From positions 992,001-1,056,000 of the forward strand of contig NZ_CP107008.1 of the NCBI RefSeq assembly GCF_025725685.1: DNA of 64,000 bases, read 5' to 3'. The position numbers were made by a program, and so were the translations under genes. A model generated the notes under the pieces. The model was not told the DNA's origin. It worked only from the letters and a program-made list of their open reading frames with translations, and made no database searches. Below, in pieces: positions 7,387-16,096 of this stretch. Within the stretch, counting starts at the first letter, position 1. Each line of letters starts with the position of its first letter. The DNA comes from Halomonas sp. M4R1S46 (GTDB lineage Bacteria > Pseudomonadota > Gammaproteobacteria > Pseudomonadales > Halomonadaceae).

Positions 7387-9429
7387 CTACTCGAAGCCCG
7401 CCCGCCGCAGGCCCTCGAGATAGTGGGCCGCATCGGCCTCGCGCCGATAGGGGTCGAGCGCGGTCAGCCAATCCAAGCAGCTGATGCCGGAGGGGAAGGT
7501 GCCCCGGGAGAGCTGGTAGCGGTAGTGGCGATAGACGGTGTCCCGGTGGCCGGCCGCCCGCTGCGGCTGGCCGAGGTGGGCATGGGCCGCGGCGAGGAAG
7601 GCAGGCGTATTGCAGAAGGCCTCGGGGGCCGTGGCCATGGTGGCGATGGCCTCCTCGTAGAGGTGGGCGCTGAAGAAGGCGATGCCCGCCATGCCGGCGT
7701 ACCACTCGGGCCGGTAGGGCGCCAGGCGCAGGGCCCGGCGGGCCGCCGCCACCCCTTGCTGAGGGTCGCCGGCCAGGGCCAGGGCGAAGGAGGCATGGGC
7801 CAGGACATCCGCATCGTTGGGGTTGAGCTCCAGCGCCAGGGTGAGCTCCCGGTGGGCGACGTCGTAGTGCCGGGCATAGAGCTCGGCCAGGCCGAGCATG
7901 CAGTGGGCGCGATGGTCGTGCTCGTCGAGGCCGACCGCCTTGCGGCCGAGCTCCAGGGCCTCCTGCTGCAGGAAGACCCAGTGGCCCCAGGCATAGCAGG
8001 CCCACTCGTTGAGGTGGGCCAGGGCCAGGCCCACGTAGGCTCGGGCGAGCTGCGGGTCCTGGGCCAGGGCCTGGCGGAAGAAGCCTCGGGCCTGCTGGAT
8101 GGCCGCGAGTTCGGGGCGCCGCAGGGCGTGCCAGCCCCTCAGCCAGAGGTCATAGGCCTGCCAGTCCCGGGGAGGCCGGCGACGCGCCTGGCGCAGCCGC
8201 TCGGCCTCGAGCCCGCCGACCAGGCGACCGACGATCTGCCCGACGATCTCGTCCTGGACCTCGAAGCAGGCCTCGCCCTGGCAGTCGTACTGCTCCGCCC
8301 AGATCTGGTGGGCATCGTCGGTGGACAGCAGGCGAGCGGTCAGCCTCAGGCGCTCGCCACGCCGCTGCAGGCGCCCCTCGAGCAGGTAGTCCACGCCGAG
8401 CTCGTTGCCGATGCGCTGCGGCGCGGCGTCGCTGTCGCGGTAGGCCAGCGCGCTGGTCGGGGCGATGACCTCGAGCTCGCGGAAGCGGCCGAGCTCGGTG
8501 GCGATATCCTCCGCCAGGCCGTCGCCGAGGTGGCGATCCGCGGCGTCGTCCGTCGCCAGGGCCAGCACGGCCAGGGACGGACAGCCCTCCTGGGCGGCCC
8601 GTCGCCGGGCCCGCTCCCGGGCGGCCGTGGCGATGACGCCGGCACGCTCCGGCAGGTCATCCGGCTCGTTCGGCGGGGGAGTCGCCGACGCCGGGCTGCC
8701 CGGCTGCAGGGCCAGCAGCGTCTCCCGGAGGCGCTCGGTCTGGGGGCCGGGCGGGCGACCGGTCTCGTCGAGGAGTCGCTCCCGGCAGCGCTGATATTGT
8801 GCCAGGGCGGCACCGATACGGTCCTGGTAGAGGTAGAGGCGGATCAGGGTGCGGTGCACCCCCTCATCCAGGGGATCGTCGGCCAGCAGCCGCTGGGCCA
8901 GCTGGATGCCCGGGTCGATGGCGCCGGTGACCACATAGTGCTCGAGCAGGCGGTGCATCAGTTGCTGGCGCCGTTCCTCGAGGGCGAGGCGTTGCGCCAT
9001 CAGCCAGTCCTCGAACGCCTCGCCGCAGTCGGCCATGCCCTGCAGGAAGGGGCCGCGATACAGCGCCAGGGCCCGCTCCAGGGTCTCCGGGGTGCCGTCG
9101 GCCTGCAGGCGATCGAAGGCCTCGAGGTCGACCCGGACCTCGGCCGCCGCCAGCCCCAGCTCGCGTCGGTCGACGGCGAGGGCATTGCGGGCCGTCGCCG
9201 GCAGCGCCTGGTGCAGGCGTGACAGGGCCTTGCGCAGGTTGCTGCGGGCCTGGGCATCGGGCATCTCCCCCCACAGCAGTCCCGCCAGCCGGTCCCGGGA
9301 ATGGCGGCGTCCGGGCGTGGCGGCGAGGTAGGCGAGCAGGGCCTCCACCTTGCGGGTCGGAAAGACGATCGGCGAAACCTGCGGCGAGTGACAGGCGAAC
9401 TCCCCGAGCAGCGAGAGGTGAAGGGTCAT
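7387..9429 (-). CDS. SARP-like transcriptional regulator with BTAD, TolB-like and TPR domains
   Basis: The 680 residues begin with an OmpR/PhoB-type winged helix of the SARP kind (LSLLGEFACHSPQVSPIVFPTRKVEALLAYLA, WGEMPDAQARSNLRKALSRL), followed by a bacterial transcriptional activator domain (roughly 95-245, ending LDETGRPPGPQTERLRE). Next comes a segment near 285-400 like the TolB/FlgO-type N-terminal fold seen in adenylate-cyclase-linked regulators (SLAVLALATDDAADRHLGDGLAEDI). TPR-like helices fill the C-terminus. The gene is divergent from the flavin oxidase at 9611, its most likely target. The ligand or signal is unknown. The start ATG at 9429 has GGAGG upstream. Confidence 0.8.
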   Translation of the reverse strand: MTLHLSLLGEFACHSPQVSPIVFPTRKVEALLAYLAATPGRRHSRDRLAGLLWGEMPDAQARSNLRKALSRLHQALPATARNALAVDRRELGLAAAEVRVDLEAFDRLQADGTPETLERALALYRGPFLQGMADCGEAFEDWLMAQRLALEERRQQLMHRLLEHYVVTGAIDPGIQLAQRLLADDPLDEGVHRTLIRLYLYQDRIGAALAQYQRCRERLLDETGRPPGPQTERLRETLLALQPGSPASATPPPNEPDDLPERAGVIATAARERARRRAAQEGCPSLAVLALATDDAADRHLGDGLAEDIATELGRFRELEVIAPTSALAYRDSDAAPQRIGNELGVDYLLEGRLQRRGERLRLTARLLSTDDAHQIWAEQYDCQGEACFEVQDEIVGQIVGRLVGGLEAERLRQARRRPPRDWQAYDLWLRGWHALRRPELAAIQQARGFFRQALAQDPQLARAYVGLALAHLNEWACYAWGHWVFLQQEALELGRKAVGLDEHDHRAHCMLGLAELYARHYDVAHRELTLALELNPNDADVLAHASFALALAGDPQQGVAAARRALRLAPYRPEWYAGMAGIAFFSAHLYEEAIATMATAPEAFCNTPAFLAAAHAHLGQPQRAAGHRDTVYRHYRYQLSRGTFPSGISCLDWLTALDPYRREADAAHYLEGLRRAGFE

Positions 9430-9610
9430 GGCGGCGTGCCTCCTTCTCCTCAGTCTATGCGCTGGCCCGGGGCGGCGCTAAGCCCGGTCACGGCCTTGTC
9501 ACGTTCCGGGAGCGCCTTGCGGCTATAACCAGAACACAGCCCCCGGGGCAGGACCGTCCGGGGCCAACGCCGCGCGATGCGGCATGCCTCGATGAGCCAG
9601 GAGGTGGACC

Positions 9611-11032
9611 ATGGTGACGACAGCCGTTGACACACGACAGGCCGGCCCCCGGGAGCCGGCCGCCGAGGCGATCCTTGCCTTCGCGGAAGGCCTGCACGGG
9701 GCGCTGGTTGCGCCCGGCGACGAGGACTACGAGCGGGCACGCCGAGTCTACAACGCCATGCACGACCGCCATCCGCGGCTGATCGTCCAGGCCGCGGGGG
9801 TCGCCGACGTGATGGCCGCGGTGACCTTTGCCGCTCGGCATGCGCTGCCCCTGGCGGTGCGGGGGGGCGGCCACAGCGTGCCCGGGTTCGGGACCTGCGA
9901 CGATGGCCTGGTCCTGGACCTCGGCCGCCTGCGGGGGATCCGCGTCGATCCGGCGCAGCAGCGGGTACGCGCCGAGGCCGGCTGCACCTGGGCTGATCTC
10001 AACCACGCCGCGGCGGCCTTCGGCCTGGCGACCCCCGGCGGTATCGTCTCCACCACCGGCATCGCCGGGCTGACCCTCGGCGGGGGACTCGGCTACCTCA
10101 ATCGCCGCTGCGGGCTGAGCTGCGACAACTTGCTCTCGGCGGATGTGGTCACCGCCGACGGGAGCTTCCTGACCTGCAGCGAGGAGGCGCATCCCGACCT
10201 CTTCTGGGCGCTGCGCGGCGGGGGCGGCAACTTCGGCGTGGTCACCTCCTTCGAGTACCGGCTGCACGAGGTGCCCGACATCCTCGGCGGGCCGACCTTC
10301 TACCCCCTCGACGGCGGGGTCATCCGTGGCTACCAGGCCCTGATCGCCCGGGCGCCGGAGGCGCTGGGGGCGATCCTCGGCATCACCCTGGGGCCGCCCT
10401 TGCCCTTCGTGCCCGAGCGCTGGCAGGGGCAGCCGGTGATCGTCGTGCTGACCTGCTGGAGCGGCCCGACGGCCGAGGACGACGGCATCCGCGCGCAACT
10501 CGACGGCCTCGGTCCCGTGATCGGCCAGGCGCTGCAGCGCATGCCGTATCCGGTGATCAACACCCTCTTCGACGAACTGCTGCCGGCGGGCCTGCGCCAC
10601 TACTGGAAGGGCGGCTTCTCCGGCCCCCTCGGCGAGGAGGCGATCGCCGTGCACCTGGACCATGGCGCGCGGATTCCCTGCCTCGAGACCGCGACCCTGC
10701 TGTTTCCCCTCGATGGTGCCTGCCGGCGCGTCGCCCCCGAGGCCACCGCCTTCGCCTACCGGGAGGCGGCCTTCGCCACGGTACTGGGCCCCAGCTGGCG
10801 CGACCCGGCCGACGACGAGCACCACCTCGCCTGGGGGCGGGCCTACTATCGGGCCCTGCAGCCGCATGCCGAACCGGGGGGCTACGTCAACTTCATGTCC
10901 GCCGACGACGGCGACCGCGTCCCGGACAACTACCGCCAGAACTATGACCGGCTGGCGCGGATCAAGGCGCACTACGATCCCGGCAACCTCTTCCGGCTCA
11001 ACCAGAACATCCCGCCGGCGCTCCCGGCCTAG
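9611..11032 (+). CDS. FAD-linked oxidase, berberine-bridge-enzyme type
   Basis: The 473-residue flavoprotein has a PCMH-type FAD-binding half and a C-terminal BBE domain. RGGGHSVPGFGTCDDGLVLDL near residue 80 holds the histidine expected to bind FAD covalently; LTLGGGLGYLNRRCGLSCDNLLSADVVTADG follows; the BBE tail is NYDRLARIKAHYDPGNLFRLNQNI. Relatives oxidise sugars, alkaloids or phenolics with O2; the substrate here is unknown. AGGAGGT at 9599-9605 fixes the ATG at 9611. A TATAAC -10-like box lies at 9524-9529. Its TAG stop (11030-11032) lies inside the CCTAGC target of the adjoining IS481 copy. Confidence 0.88.
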   Translation: MVTTAVDTRQAGPREPAAEAILAFAEGLHGALVAPGDEDYERARRVYNAMHDRHPRLIVQAAGVADVMAAVTFAARHALPLAVRGGGHSVPGFGTCDDGLVLDLGRLRGIRVDPAQQRVRAEAGCTWADLNHAAAAFGLATPGGIVSTTGIAGLTLGGGLGYLNRRCGLSCDNLLSADVVTADGSFLTCSEEAHPDLFWALRGGGGNFGVVTSFEYRLHEVPDILGGPTFYPLDGGVIRGYQALIARAPEALGAILGITLGPPLPFVPERWQGQPVIVVLTCWSGPTAEDDGIRAQLDGLGPVIGQALQRMPYPVINTLFDELLPAGLRHYWKGGFSGPLGEEAIAVHLDHGARIPCLETATLLFPLDGACRRVAPEATAFAYREAAFATVLGPSWRDPADDEHHLAWGRAYYRALQPHAEPGGYVNFMSADDGDRVPDNYRQNYDRLARIKAHYDPGNLFRLNQNIPPALPA

Positions 11033-11979
11033 CTGTGTAAACCCACCAGGTTGTTCACGGAAAGCCTCAGCCGGCTAACCGGAGGCCGATAATCCAGACT
11101 GGCATGTGGCCGATGCCAGTTGTACTGATGAAGCCAGGCAGGCAGATGCCTGCCTCGCTCCTCCGAGCTGATGTATGACCGGGCGTAGGCCCATTCCCGC
11201 AGCGCGGTCTGAATGAACCGCTCTGCCTTGCCATTGGTGCGGGGCGTATAGGGTCGAGTGCGTTTGCGCTTCAGTCCCAGACGCCGGCACAGGCGGCGGA
11301 ACGGCTTGGATTTGTAGCATCCACCATTGTCGGTCAGCACGCGCGAGAAGCGAATGCCCAGGTTCCTGTAGTAACGCACGGCCTCCAATAGGGCATAGCA
11401 CGCACTCCAACCGGTTTCATCGGGATAGCGGGTGCCGAAAGCGACCCGCGAGTGATCGTCGATGGCGATGTGAACATACTCCCAGCCGGCGCCCCGCGTG
11501 TTCTGCTGGCGATCGCCGGTGACACGATGCCCTGGGCGTTCGAAGCGGCCGAGTTTCTTGATGTCCAGGTGCAGTAGATCTCCCGGCGCGTCATGCTCGT
11601 AACGATTCACGGGACGGGCAGGTGCCAAGGCCGAGAGACGATTCAGCCCCTCGCGTTCGAGGAGCCGTGCGACCGTGCTGTGTCCGATCCCTAACCGCTC
11701 GGCGATCTGGCGGTAGGTCTGGCGCTGCTGGCGACGCTCGAGGACCTGCTCGCGAACCTCGGCAGGGACCGCATGAGGGCAGCGACGGGGACGAGAAGAG
11801 CGGTCCTGCAGCCCGGCCTCACCCTCTTGCCGGTAGCGGCGCACCCACTTGTAGACCGTCCTCACACTGACACCTTGCGCCTTGGCGACCTCCACTGGCC
11901 GAAGCCCTTCGTCAACGACTCGGCGGACCAGCAGGGCTCGACCATGCAGGGTAAGACGGGCATTCTTATGGGTGTTCAT
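11029..11979 (-). CDS. IS481-family transposase (left copy)
   Basis: The 316-residue DDE transposase has an N-terminal helix-turn-helix half (RRVVDEGLRPVEVAKAQGVSVRTVYKWVRRY, then a second HTH around TYRQIAERLGIGHSTVARLLE) and an integrase core with catalytic Asp in HIAIDDHSRVAF, Asp in VLTDNGGCYKS and Glu in TNGKAERFIQT. Its stop codon TAG (complement of 11029-11031) is not in the element. It is supplied by the CTAG of the target duplication, so the last IS base is the first base of the preceding serine codon. The product is identical to the copy at 15146-16096, which argues for recent insertion. Confidence 0.95.
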   Translation of the reverse strand: MNTHKNARLTLHGRALLVRRVVDEGLRPVEVAKAQGVSVRTVYKWVRRYRQEGEAGLQDRSSRPRRCPHAVPAEVREQVLERRQQRQTYRQIAERLGIGHSTVARLLEREGLNRLSALAPARPVNRYEHDAPGDLLHLDIKKLGRFERPGHRVTGDRQQNTRGAGWEYVHIAIDDHSRVAFGTRYPDETGWSACYALLEAVRYYRNLGIRFSRVLTDNGGCYKSKPFRRLCRRLGLKRKRTRPYTPRTNGKAERFIQTALREWAYARSYISSEERGRHLPAWLHQYNWHRPHASLDYRPPVSRLRLSVNNLVGLHS

Positions 11980-12061
11980 CCGGGCCTCCTGGAGGTTGGT
12001 TTGGGTCGCACCTCCAATTGTCCGGGTAGGTTCCGGATGAACAACCTACCGAGAGATCACA
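11034..12061 (-). mobile_element. IS481-family insertion sequence, left copy (1028 bp)
   Basis: The ends are imperfect terminal inverted repeats sharing TGTG at the tips and AGGTTGTTCA inside (11034-11057 and the reverse complement of 12038-12061). A 6-bp direct repeat, CCTAGC, flanks the element at 11028-11033 and 12062-12067. This fits the NCTAGN target known for IS481. The single transposase gene is intact and reads leftward. An identical element in the opposite orientation lies at 15064-16091. Confidence 0.92.
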
Positions 12062-12132
12062 CCTAGCGACCAGGAGCGCCAGTACGGGCGTCGGGGGCAC
12101 GGTGGCGGTTTTCGCCGCCGTGCCCGGCTCGC

Positions 12133-12138
12133 TATACT
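12133..12138 (+). promoter_or_regulatory. Probable -10 box of epmC
   Basis: TATACT lies 33 bases before the GTG start of epmC, in the short gap after the left IS481 copy. A short open frame of eight codons starting ATG at 12148 ends in TGA overlapping the GTG start. It may be chance. Confidence 0.4.
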
Positions 12139-12170
12139 ACGCCGCCCATGTCCCAGACCCAGGTGCCCGA

Positions 12171-12725
12171 GTGAGCCATCGCCTCGAGGATGTCATCGCG
12201 CTGTTCGACGGCCTCTTCCTGCCCACCTACCGGACCCGGCTGGTGCGCGGCGGCGACGAGCCGCTCTACCTGCCCGCCGACGCCGACACGCCCTGGCACC
12301 GGGTGATCTTCGCACGGGGCTTCTACGCCAGCGCCCTGCACGAGATCAGCCACTGGTGCATCGCCGGGGCCCGGCGCCGCGCGCTCGAGGACTACGGCTA
12401 CTGGTACCTGCCCGACGGCCGCGATGCCGAGCAGCAGCGCGCCTTCGAGTCGGTGGAGGTGGCCCCCCAGGCGCTGGAGAGCCTGTTCGCCGCCGCCTGC
12501 GGGCGGCACTTCAACGTCAGCGTCGACAACCTGGGCGAGGTGGCGGTCGACCGGGAGGCCTTCCAGGCCCGCGTCGCCGCCCGGGCGGTGCGCTACGAGG
12601 TCGAGGGCCTGCCGCGCCGGGCGGCGGCCTTCCGGTGCGCCCTCGCGGGCTTCTATCGCCAGGGGCTGCCCCTCGACGCGGCCGTGGCGCGCGGGCGCGA
12701 GACACTGACCCCGCTGCCGGCCTGA
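12171..12725 (+). CDS. epmC: Elongation factor P hydroxylase EpmC
   Basis: EpmC (YfcM) hydroxylates the lysine side chain of EF-P after EpmA/EpmB have added beta-lysine, completing the modification that helps ribosomes through polyproline. Diagnostic segments are DEPLYLPADADTPWHRVIFA, GFYASALHEISHWCIAG with metal-ligand histidines, and YGYWYLPDGRDAEQQRAFE. The 184 residues from GTG at 12171 match the E. coli length of 182. The open frame extends 23 codons further upstream, but those residues are unlike the family and cover the promoter. The gene lies between the two IS481 copies and looks intact. epmA, epmB and efp are not in the window. Confidence 0.9.
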   Translation: MSHRLEDVIALFDGLFLPTYRTRLVRGGDEPLYLPADADTPWHRVIFARGFYASALHEISHWCIAGARRRALEDYGYWYLPDGRDAEQQRAFESVEVAPQALESLFAAACGRHFNVSVDNLGEVAVDREAFQARVAARAVRYEVEGLPRRAAAFRCALAGFYRQGLPLDAAVARGRETLTPLPA

Positions 12726-12836
12726 GCGGCGGCTGCCCACGACGCACTCGCGATCGTCCAGGAGAACGATATTCCCGCCTTGGCGGGCCGATGGATTAGG
12801 CTTCAAGGCAGTGCCTCATCCACAAGGAGTCCGGCC

Positions 12837-15062
12837 GTGGCCACCGCCTTTCCCCTGGAAGATGCCTTCTTCGCCGCCCTGGAACGCGACGACTGGCCGC
12901 CGCCGAACCGCCCCTGGGGGCTGGAGGCGGCCGGGCTGGATGGCCCCCGACTGGTCGAGCTGTTCGAGTCGCAGCTGCTCAGCCGCCACCTCGACTACCA
13001 GGCGCGCCGCCTGCAGGCCCGGGGCGAGGCCTTCTACACCATCGGCAGTGCCGGCCATGAGGGCAATGCCGCCATCGCCGCGGCCTTCCGTCCTACCGAT
13101 CCGGCCTTCCTGCACTACCGGGATGCCGCCTTCCTGATCCAGCGCAGCAAGTCGCTGCCCGGCCAGACCCCACTGCACGACATGCTGCTGAGCTTCTGTG
13201 CCGCGGCGGACGATCCGGTATCCGGCGGGCGCCACAAGGTGCTGGGCTCGGTGAGCCTCACGGTGCCGCCCCAGACCAGCACCATCGCCTCGCACCTGCC
13301 CAAGGCGGTGGGGGCCGCCTACAGCCTGGGCCTGTGGCGTCAACTGGGTGGGGGCGGCCGCTGGCCGGCCGACGGCGTGGTGCTGTGCAGCTTCGGCGAC
13401 GCCTCCTTCAACCACTCGACCGCCCAGGGCGCCCTCAACGCCGCCGGCTGGGCCGCCTACCAGGGCGTACCCATGCCGCTGGTGCTGGTCTGCGAGGACA
13501 ACGCCATCGGCATCTCCACGCCGACGCCCCGGGGCTGGATCGAGGCCAGCGTGCGCGCCCGCCCGGGGCTGCACTACCTGAGCTGCGACGGCCTGGACCC
13601 CCTCGACACCTGTCGCGTTGCCCGGGAGGCGGAACGCCTCGCCCGACAGCGGCGACAGCCGGTGTTCCTGCACATGCACTGCGTGCGCCTGATGGGCCAT
13701 GCCGGCTCCGATGCCCAGCAGGTCTACCTCGACCCTGCGCGTATCCAGGCCGACGAGGCCCGCGACCCGCTGCTGATCGGTGCGGGGCTGCTGCGCCGGC
13801 ATGGCCTGCTCTCCGTCGCCGAGTTGGGGGCACTGTACCGGGACGTCGGCGAGCGGGTGGCGCGGGTGGCCGAGACGCTCGTGGGATGCCCGCGTCTGGC
13901 CTCTGCCGCCGAGGTCATGGCCAGCATCGTGCCCCCGGCGCGTCCCTCGCGACGCCGGGCGGTCGCCGCGCCGGCCGTGGCGGACGACGCCCCGGCGCCC
14001 ATGGCCCGACTGCTCAACCAGGCCATGGCTCGCCTGATGGCGGAGTATCCGCACCTGGTGATGGCGGGGCAGGACATCGGCCGCAAGGGGGGCGTGTATG
14101 GCGTGACACAACGGCTGCAGGCGCGCTTCGGGGCCAGTCGAGTCATCGACACCCTGCTCGACGAGCAGAGCATCCTGGGACTGGGTATCGGCCTGGCCCA
14201 CAACGACCTGCTGCCGATGCTGGAGATCCAGTTCCTCGCCTACCTGCACAACGCCGAGGATCAGCTGCGCGGGGAGGCGGCCACCCTGAGCTTCTTCTCG
14301 CGGGGGCAGTACACCAACCCCATGGTGGTGCGCATCGCCGGCCTCGGCTACCAGAAGGGGTTCGGCGGTCACTTCCACAACGACAACGCCATCGCGGTGC
14401 TGCGCGATATCCCCGGCCTGCTGCTGGCCTGTCCGTCCAACGGGGCCGACGCGGTGGGGCTGCTGCAGGAAGCGGTGCGGCTCGCCGACGAGGAGCAGCG
14501 CGTGGTGGTGGTGCTCGAGCCGATCGCCCGCTACCACAGCCGGGACCTGCTGGAAGAGGGCGACCTGCGCTGGTGCTGCGCCGATCCCGGCCCGGAGCAC
14601 CGGCTGCCGGCCGGCCGTCCGGGCCGCGACGGCGAGGGGCGGCGGCTGGCGATCATCACCTACGGCAACGGCGTCTACCTCTCGCACCAGGCCCGGGCCC
14701 GGCTGGGGGCGACGGGCGAGGGCGTGCGCATCATCGACCTGCGCTGGCTGACCGGCATCGACCACGATGCCGTCCACCGGGAGGTCGCCGACTGTGACGG
14801 GATCCTGTGCGTCGACGAGTGCCGGCGCACGGGCTCGCTCAGTGAGGAGATCATCACCGCCCTGGTGGAGCGCGGCCTGGGCTCCGACCGCCTGCATCGC
14901 CTGACCGCCGAGGACAGCTTCATCCCGCTGGGCCCGGCGGCCACGGTGACCCTGCCGTCGGCGGAGGCCATCGTCGGCGAGGCTCGCCGGCTGCTGGGCA
15001 GCATCGGCTCGGGTGAGGAAGGCGAGACGCCACCACCAACGGCCCCGGCGGCGGGGGGCTAG
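12837..15062 (+). CDS. Fused alpha/beta thiamine-diphosphate E1 of a 2-oxoacid dehydrogenase
   Basis: One 741-residue chain joins both subunits of a branched-chain-type E1. The N-terminal half (to ~360) is alpha-like, with SAGHEGNAAIAAAF, the thiamine-diphosphate motif GDASFNHSTAQGALNAAGWA ending CEDNAIGIST, and HCVRLMGHAGSD. A linker rich in Ala/Arg/Pro precedes the beta half (from ~380), with GQDIGRKGGVYGVTQRL, DTLLDEQSILGLGIGLA and LDLRWLTGID-like ends. The enzyme would decarboxylate a 2-oxoacid and acylate a lipoyl E2, but no E2 or E3 gene is nearby. The start GTG at 12837 follows AAGGAG (12824-12829). Its TAG stop lies in the GCTAGT target of the right IS481 copy. Confidence 0.85.
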   Translation: MATAFPLEDAFFAALERDDWPPPNRPWGLEAAGLDGPRLVELFESQLLSRHLDYQARRLQARGEAFYTIGSAGHEGNAAIAAAFRPTDPAFLHYRDAAFLIQRSKSLPGQTPLHDMLLSFCAAADDPVSGGRHKVLGSVSLTVPPQTSTIASHLPKAVGAAYSLGLWRQLGGGGRWPADGVVLCSFGDASFNHSTAQGALNAAGWAAYQGVPMPLVLVCEDNAIGISTPTPRGWIEASVRARPGLHYLSCDGLDPLDTCRVAREAERLARQRRQPVFLHMHCVRLMGHAGSDAQQVYLDPARIQADEARDPLLIGAGLLRRHGLLSVAELGALYRDVGERVARVAETLVGCPRLASAAEVMASIVPPARPSRRRAVAAPAVADDAPAPMARLLNQAMARLMAEYPHLVMAGQDIGRKGGVYGVTQRLQARFGASRVIDTLLDEQSILGLGIGLAHNDLLPMLEIQFLAYLHNAEDQLRGEAATLSFFSRGQYTNPMVVRIAGLGYQKGFGGHFHNDNAIAVLRDIPGLLLACPSNGADAVGLLQEAVRLADEEQRVVVVLEPIARYHSRDLLEEGDLRWCCADPGPEHRLPAGRPGRDGEGRRLAIITYGNGVYLSHQARARLGATGEGVRIIDLRWLTGIDHDAVHREVADCDGILCVDECRRTGSLSEEIITALVERGLGSDRLHRLTAEDSFIPLGPAATVTLPSAEAIVGEARRLLGSIGSGEEGETPPPTAPAAGG

Positions 15063-15063
15063 T

Positions 15064-16091
15064 TGTGATCTCTCGGTAGGTTGTTCATCCGGAACCTACC
15101 CGGACAATTGGAGGTGCGACCCAAACCAACCTCCAGGAGGCCCGGATGAACACCCATAAGAATGCCCGTCTTACCCTGCATGGTCGAGCCCTGCTGGTCC
15201 GCCGAGTCGTTGACGAAGGGCTTCGGCCAGTGGAGGTCGCCAAGGCGCAAGGTGTCAGTGTGAGGACGGTCTACAAGTGGGTGCGCCGCTACCGGCAAGA
15301 GGGTGAGGCCGGGCTGCAGGACCGCTCTTCTCGTCCCCGTCGCTGCCCTCATGCGGTCCCTGCCGAGGTTCGCGAGCAGGTCCTCGAGCGTCGCCAGCAG
15401 CGCCAGACCTACCGCCAGATCGCCGAGCGGTTAGGGATCGGACACAGCACGGTCGCACGGCTCCTCGAACGCGAGGGGCTGAATCGTCTCTCGGCCTTGG
15501 CACCTGCCCGTCCCGTGAATCGTTACGAGCATGACGCGCCGGGAGATCTACTGCACCTGGACATCAAGAAACTCGGCCGCTTCGAACGCCCAGGGCATCG
15601 TGTCACCGGCGATCGCCAGCAGAACACGCGGGGCGCCGGCTGGGAGTATGTTCACATCGCCATCGACGATCACTCGCGGGTCGCTTTCGGCACCCGCTAT
15701 CCCGATGAAACCGGTTGGAGTGCGTGCTATGCCCTATTGGAGGCCGTGCGTTACTACAGGAACCTGGGCATTCGCTTCTCGCGCGTGCTGACCGACAATG
15801 GTGGATGCTACAAATCCAAGCCGTTCCGCCGCCTGTGCCGGCGTCTGGGACTGAAGCGCAAACGCACTCGACCCTATACGCCCCGCACCAATGGCAAGGC
15901 AGAGCGGTTCATTCAGACCGCGCTGCGGGAATGGGCCTACGCCCGGTCATACATCAGCTCGGAGGAGCGAGGCAGGCATCTGCCTGCCTGGCTTCATCAG
16001 TACAACTGGCATCGGCCACATGCCAGTCTGGATTATCGGCCTCCGGTTAGCCGGCTGAGGCTTTCCGTGAACAACCTGGTGGGTTTACACA
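15064..16091 (+). mobile_element. IS481-family insertion sequence, right copy (1028 bp)
   Basis: Same length and ends as the copy at 11034-12061 but in the opposite orientation. It is flanked by its own 6-bp duplication GCTAGT (15058-15063 and 16092-16097), again an NCTAGN site. The insertion fell in the palindromic CTAG that held the stop codon of the E1 gene on one strand and of the 16093-16572 gene on the other. Duplication of the site left both reading frames intact. Confidence 0.92.
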
Positions 16092-16096
16092 GCTAG
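15146..16096 (+). CDS. IS481-family transposase (right copy)
   Basis: Identical in protein sequence to the left-copy transposase: an HTH pair at the N-terminus and a DDE integrase core (IDDHSRVAF, LTDNGGCYKS, NGKAERFIQT). The TAG stop (16094-16096) again lies outside the element in the duplicated GCTAGT. AGGAGG just before the ATG (15137-15142) gives a good ribosome site. Transcription runs toward the tail of the convergent 16093-16572 gene. Confidence 0.95.
   Translation: MNTHKNARLTLHGRALLVRRVVDEGLRPVEVAKAQGVSVRTVYKWVRRYRQEGEAGLQDRSSRPRRCPHAVPAEVREQVLERRQQRQTYRQIAERLGIGHSTVARLLEREGLNRLSALAPARPVNRYEHDAPGDLLHLDIKKLGRFERPGHRVTGDRQQNTRGAGWEYVHIAIDDHSRVAFGTRYPDETGWSACYALLEAVRYYRNLGIRFSRVLTDNGGCYKSKPFRRLCRRLGLKRKRTRPYTPRTNGKAERFIQTALREWAYARSYISSEERGRHLPAWLHQYNWHRPHASLDYRPPVSRLRLSVNNLVGLHS

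Noticed and set aside
5815..9222. Very long open frame on the plus strand across the MATE and SARP genes
   Set aside because: It is antisense to two genes with clear family motifs, and its translation is low-complexity Gln/Gly/Arg/His-rich, typical of GC-rich shadow frames.
12148..12174. Eight-codon upstream frame overlapping the epmC start
   Set aside because: Too short and unconserved as far as can be seen; the overlap with the GTG start is probably chance, though a sequencing indel joining it to epmC is possible.
11034..16091. Composite transposon made of two IS481 copies carrying epmC and the E1 gene
   Set aside because: Each copy has its own matching 6-bp duplication at both of its ends, which a composite element moving as one unit would not show.
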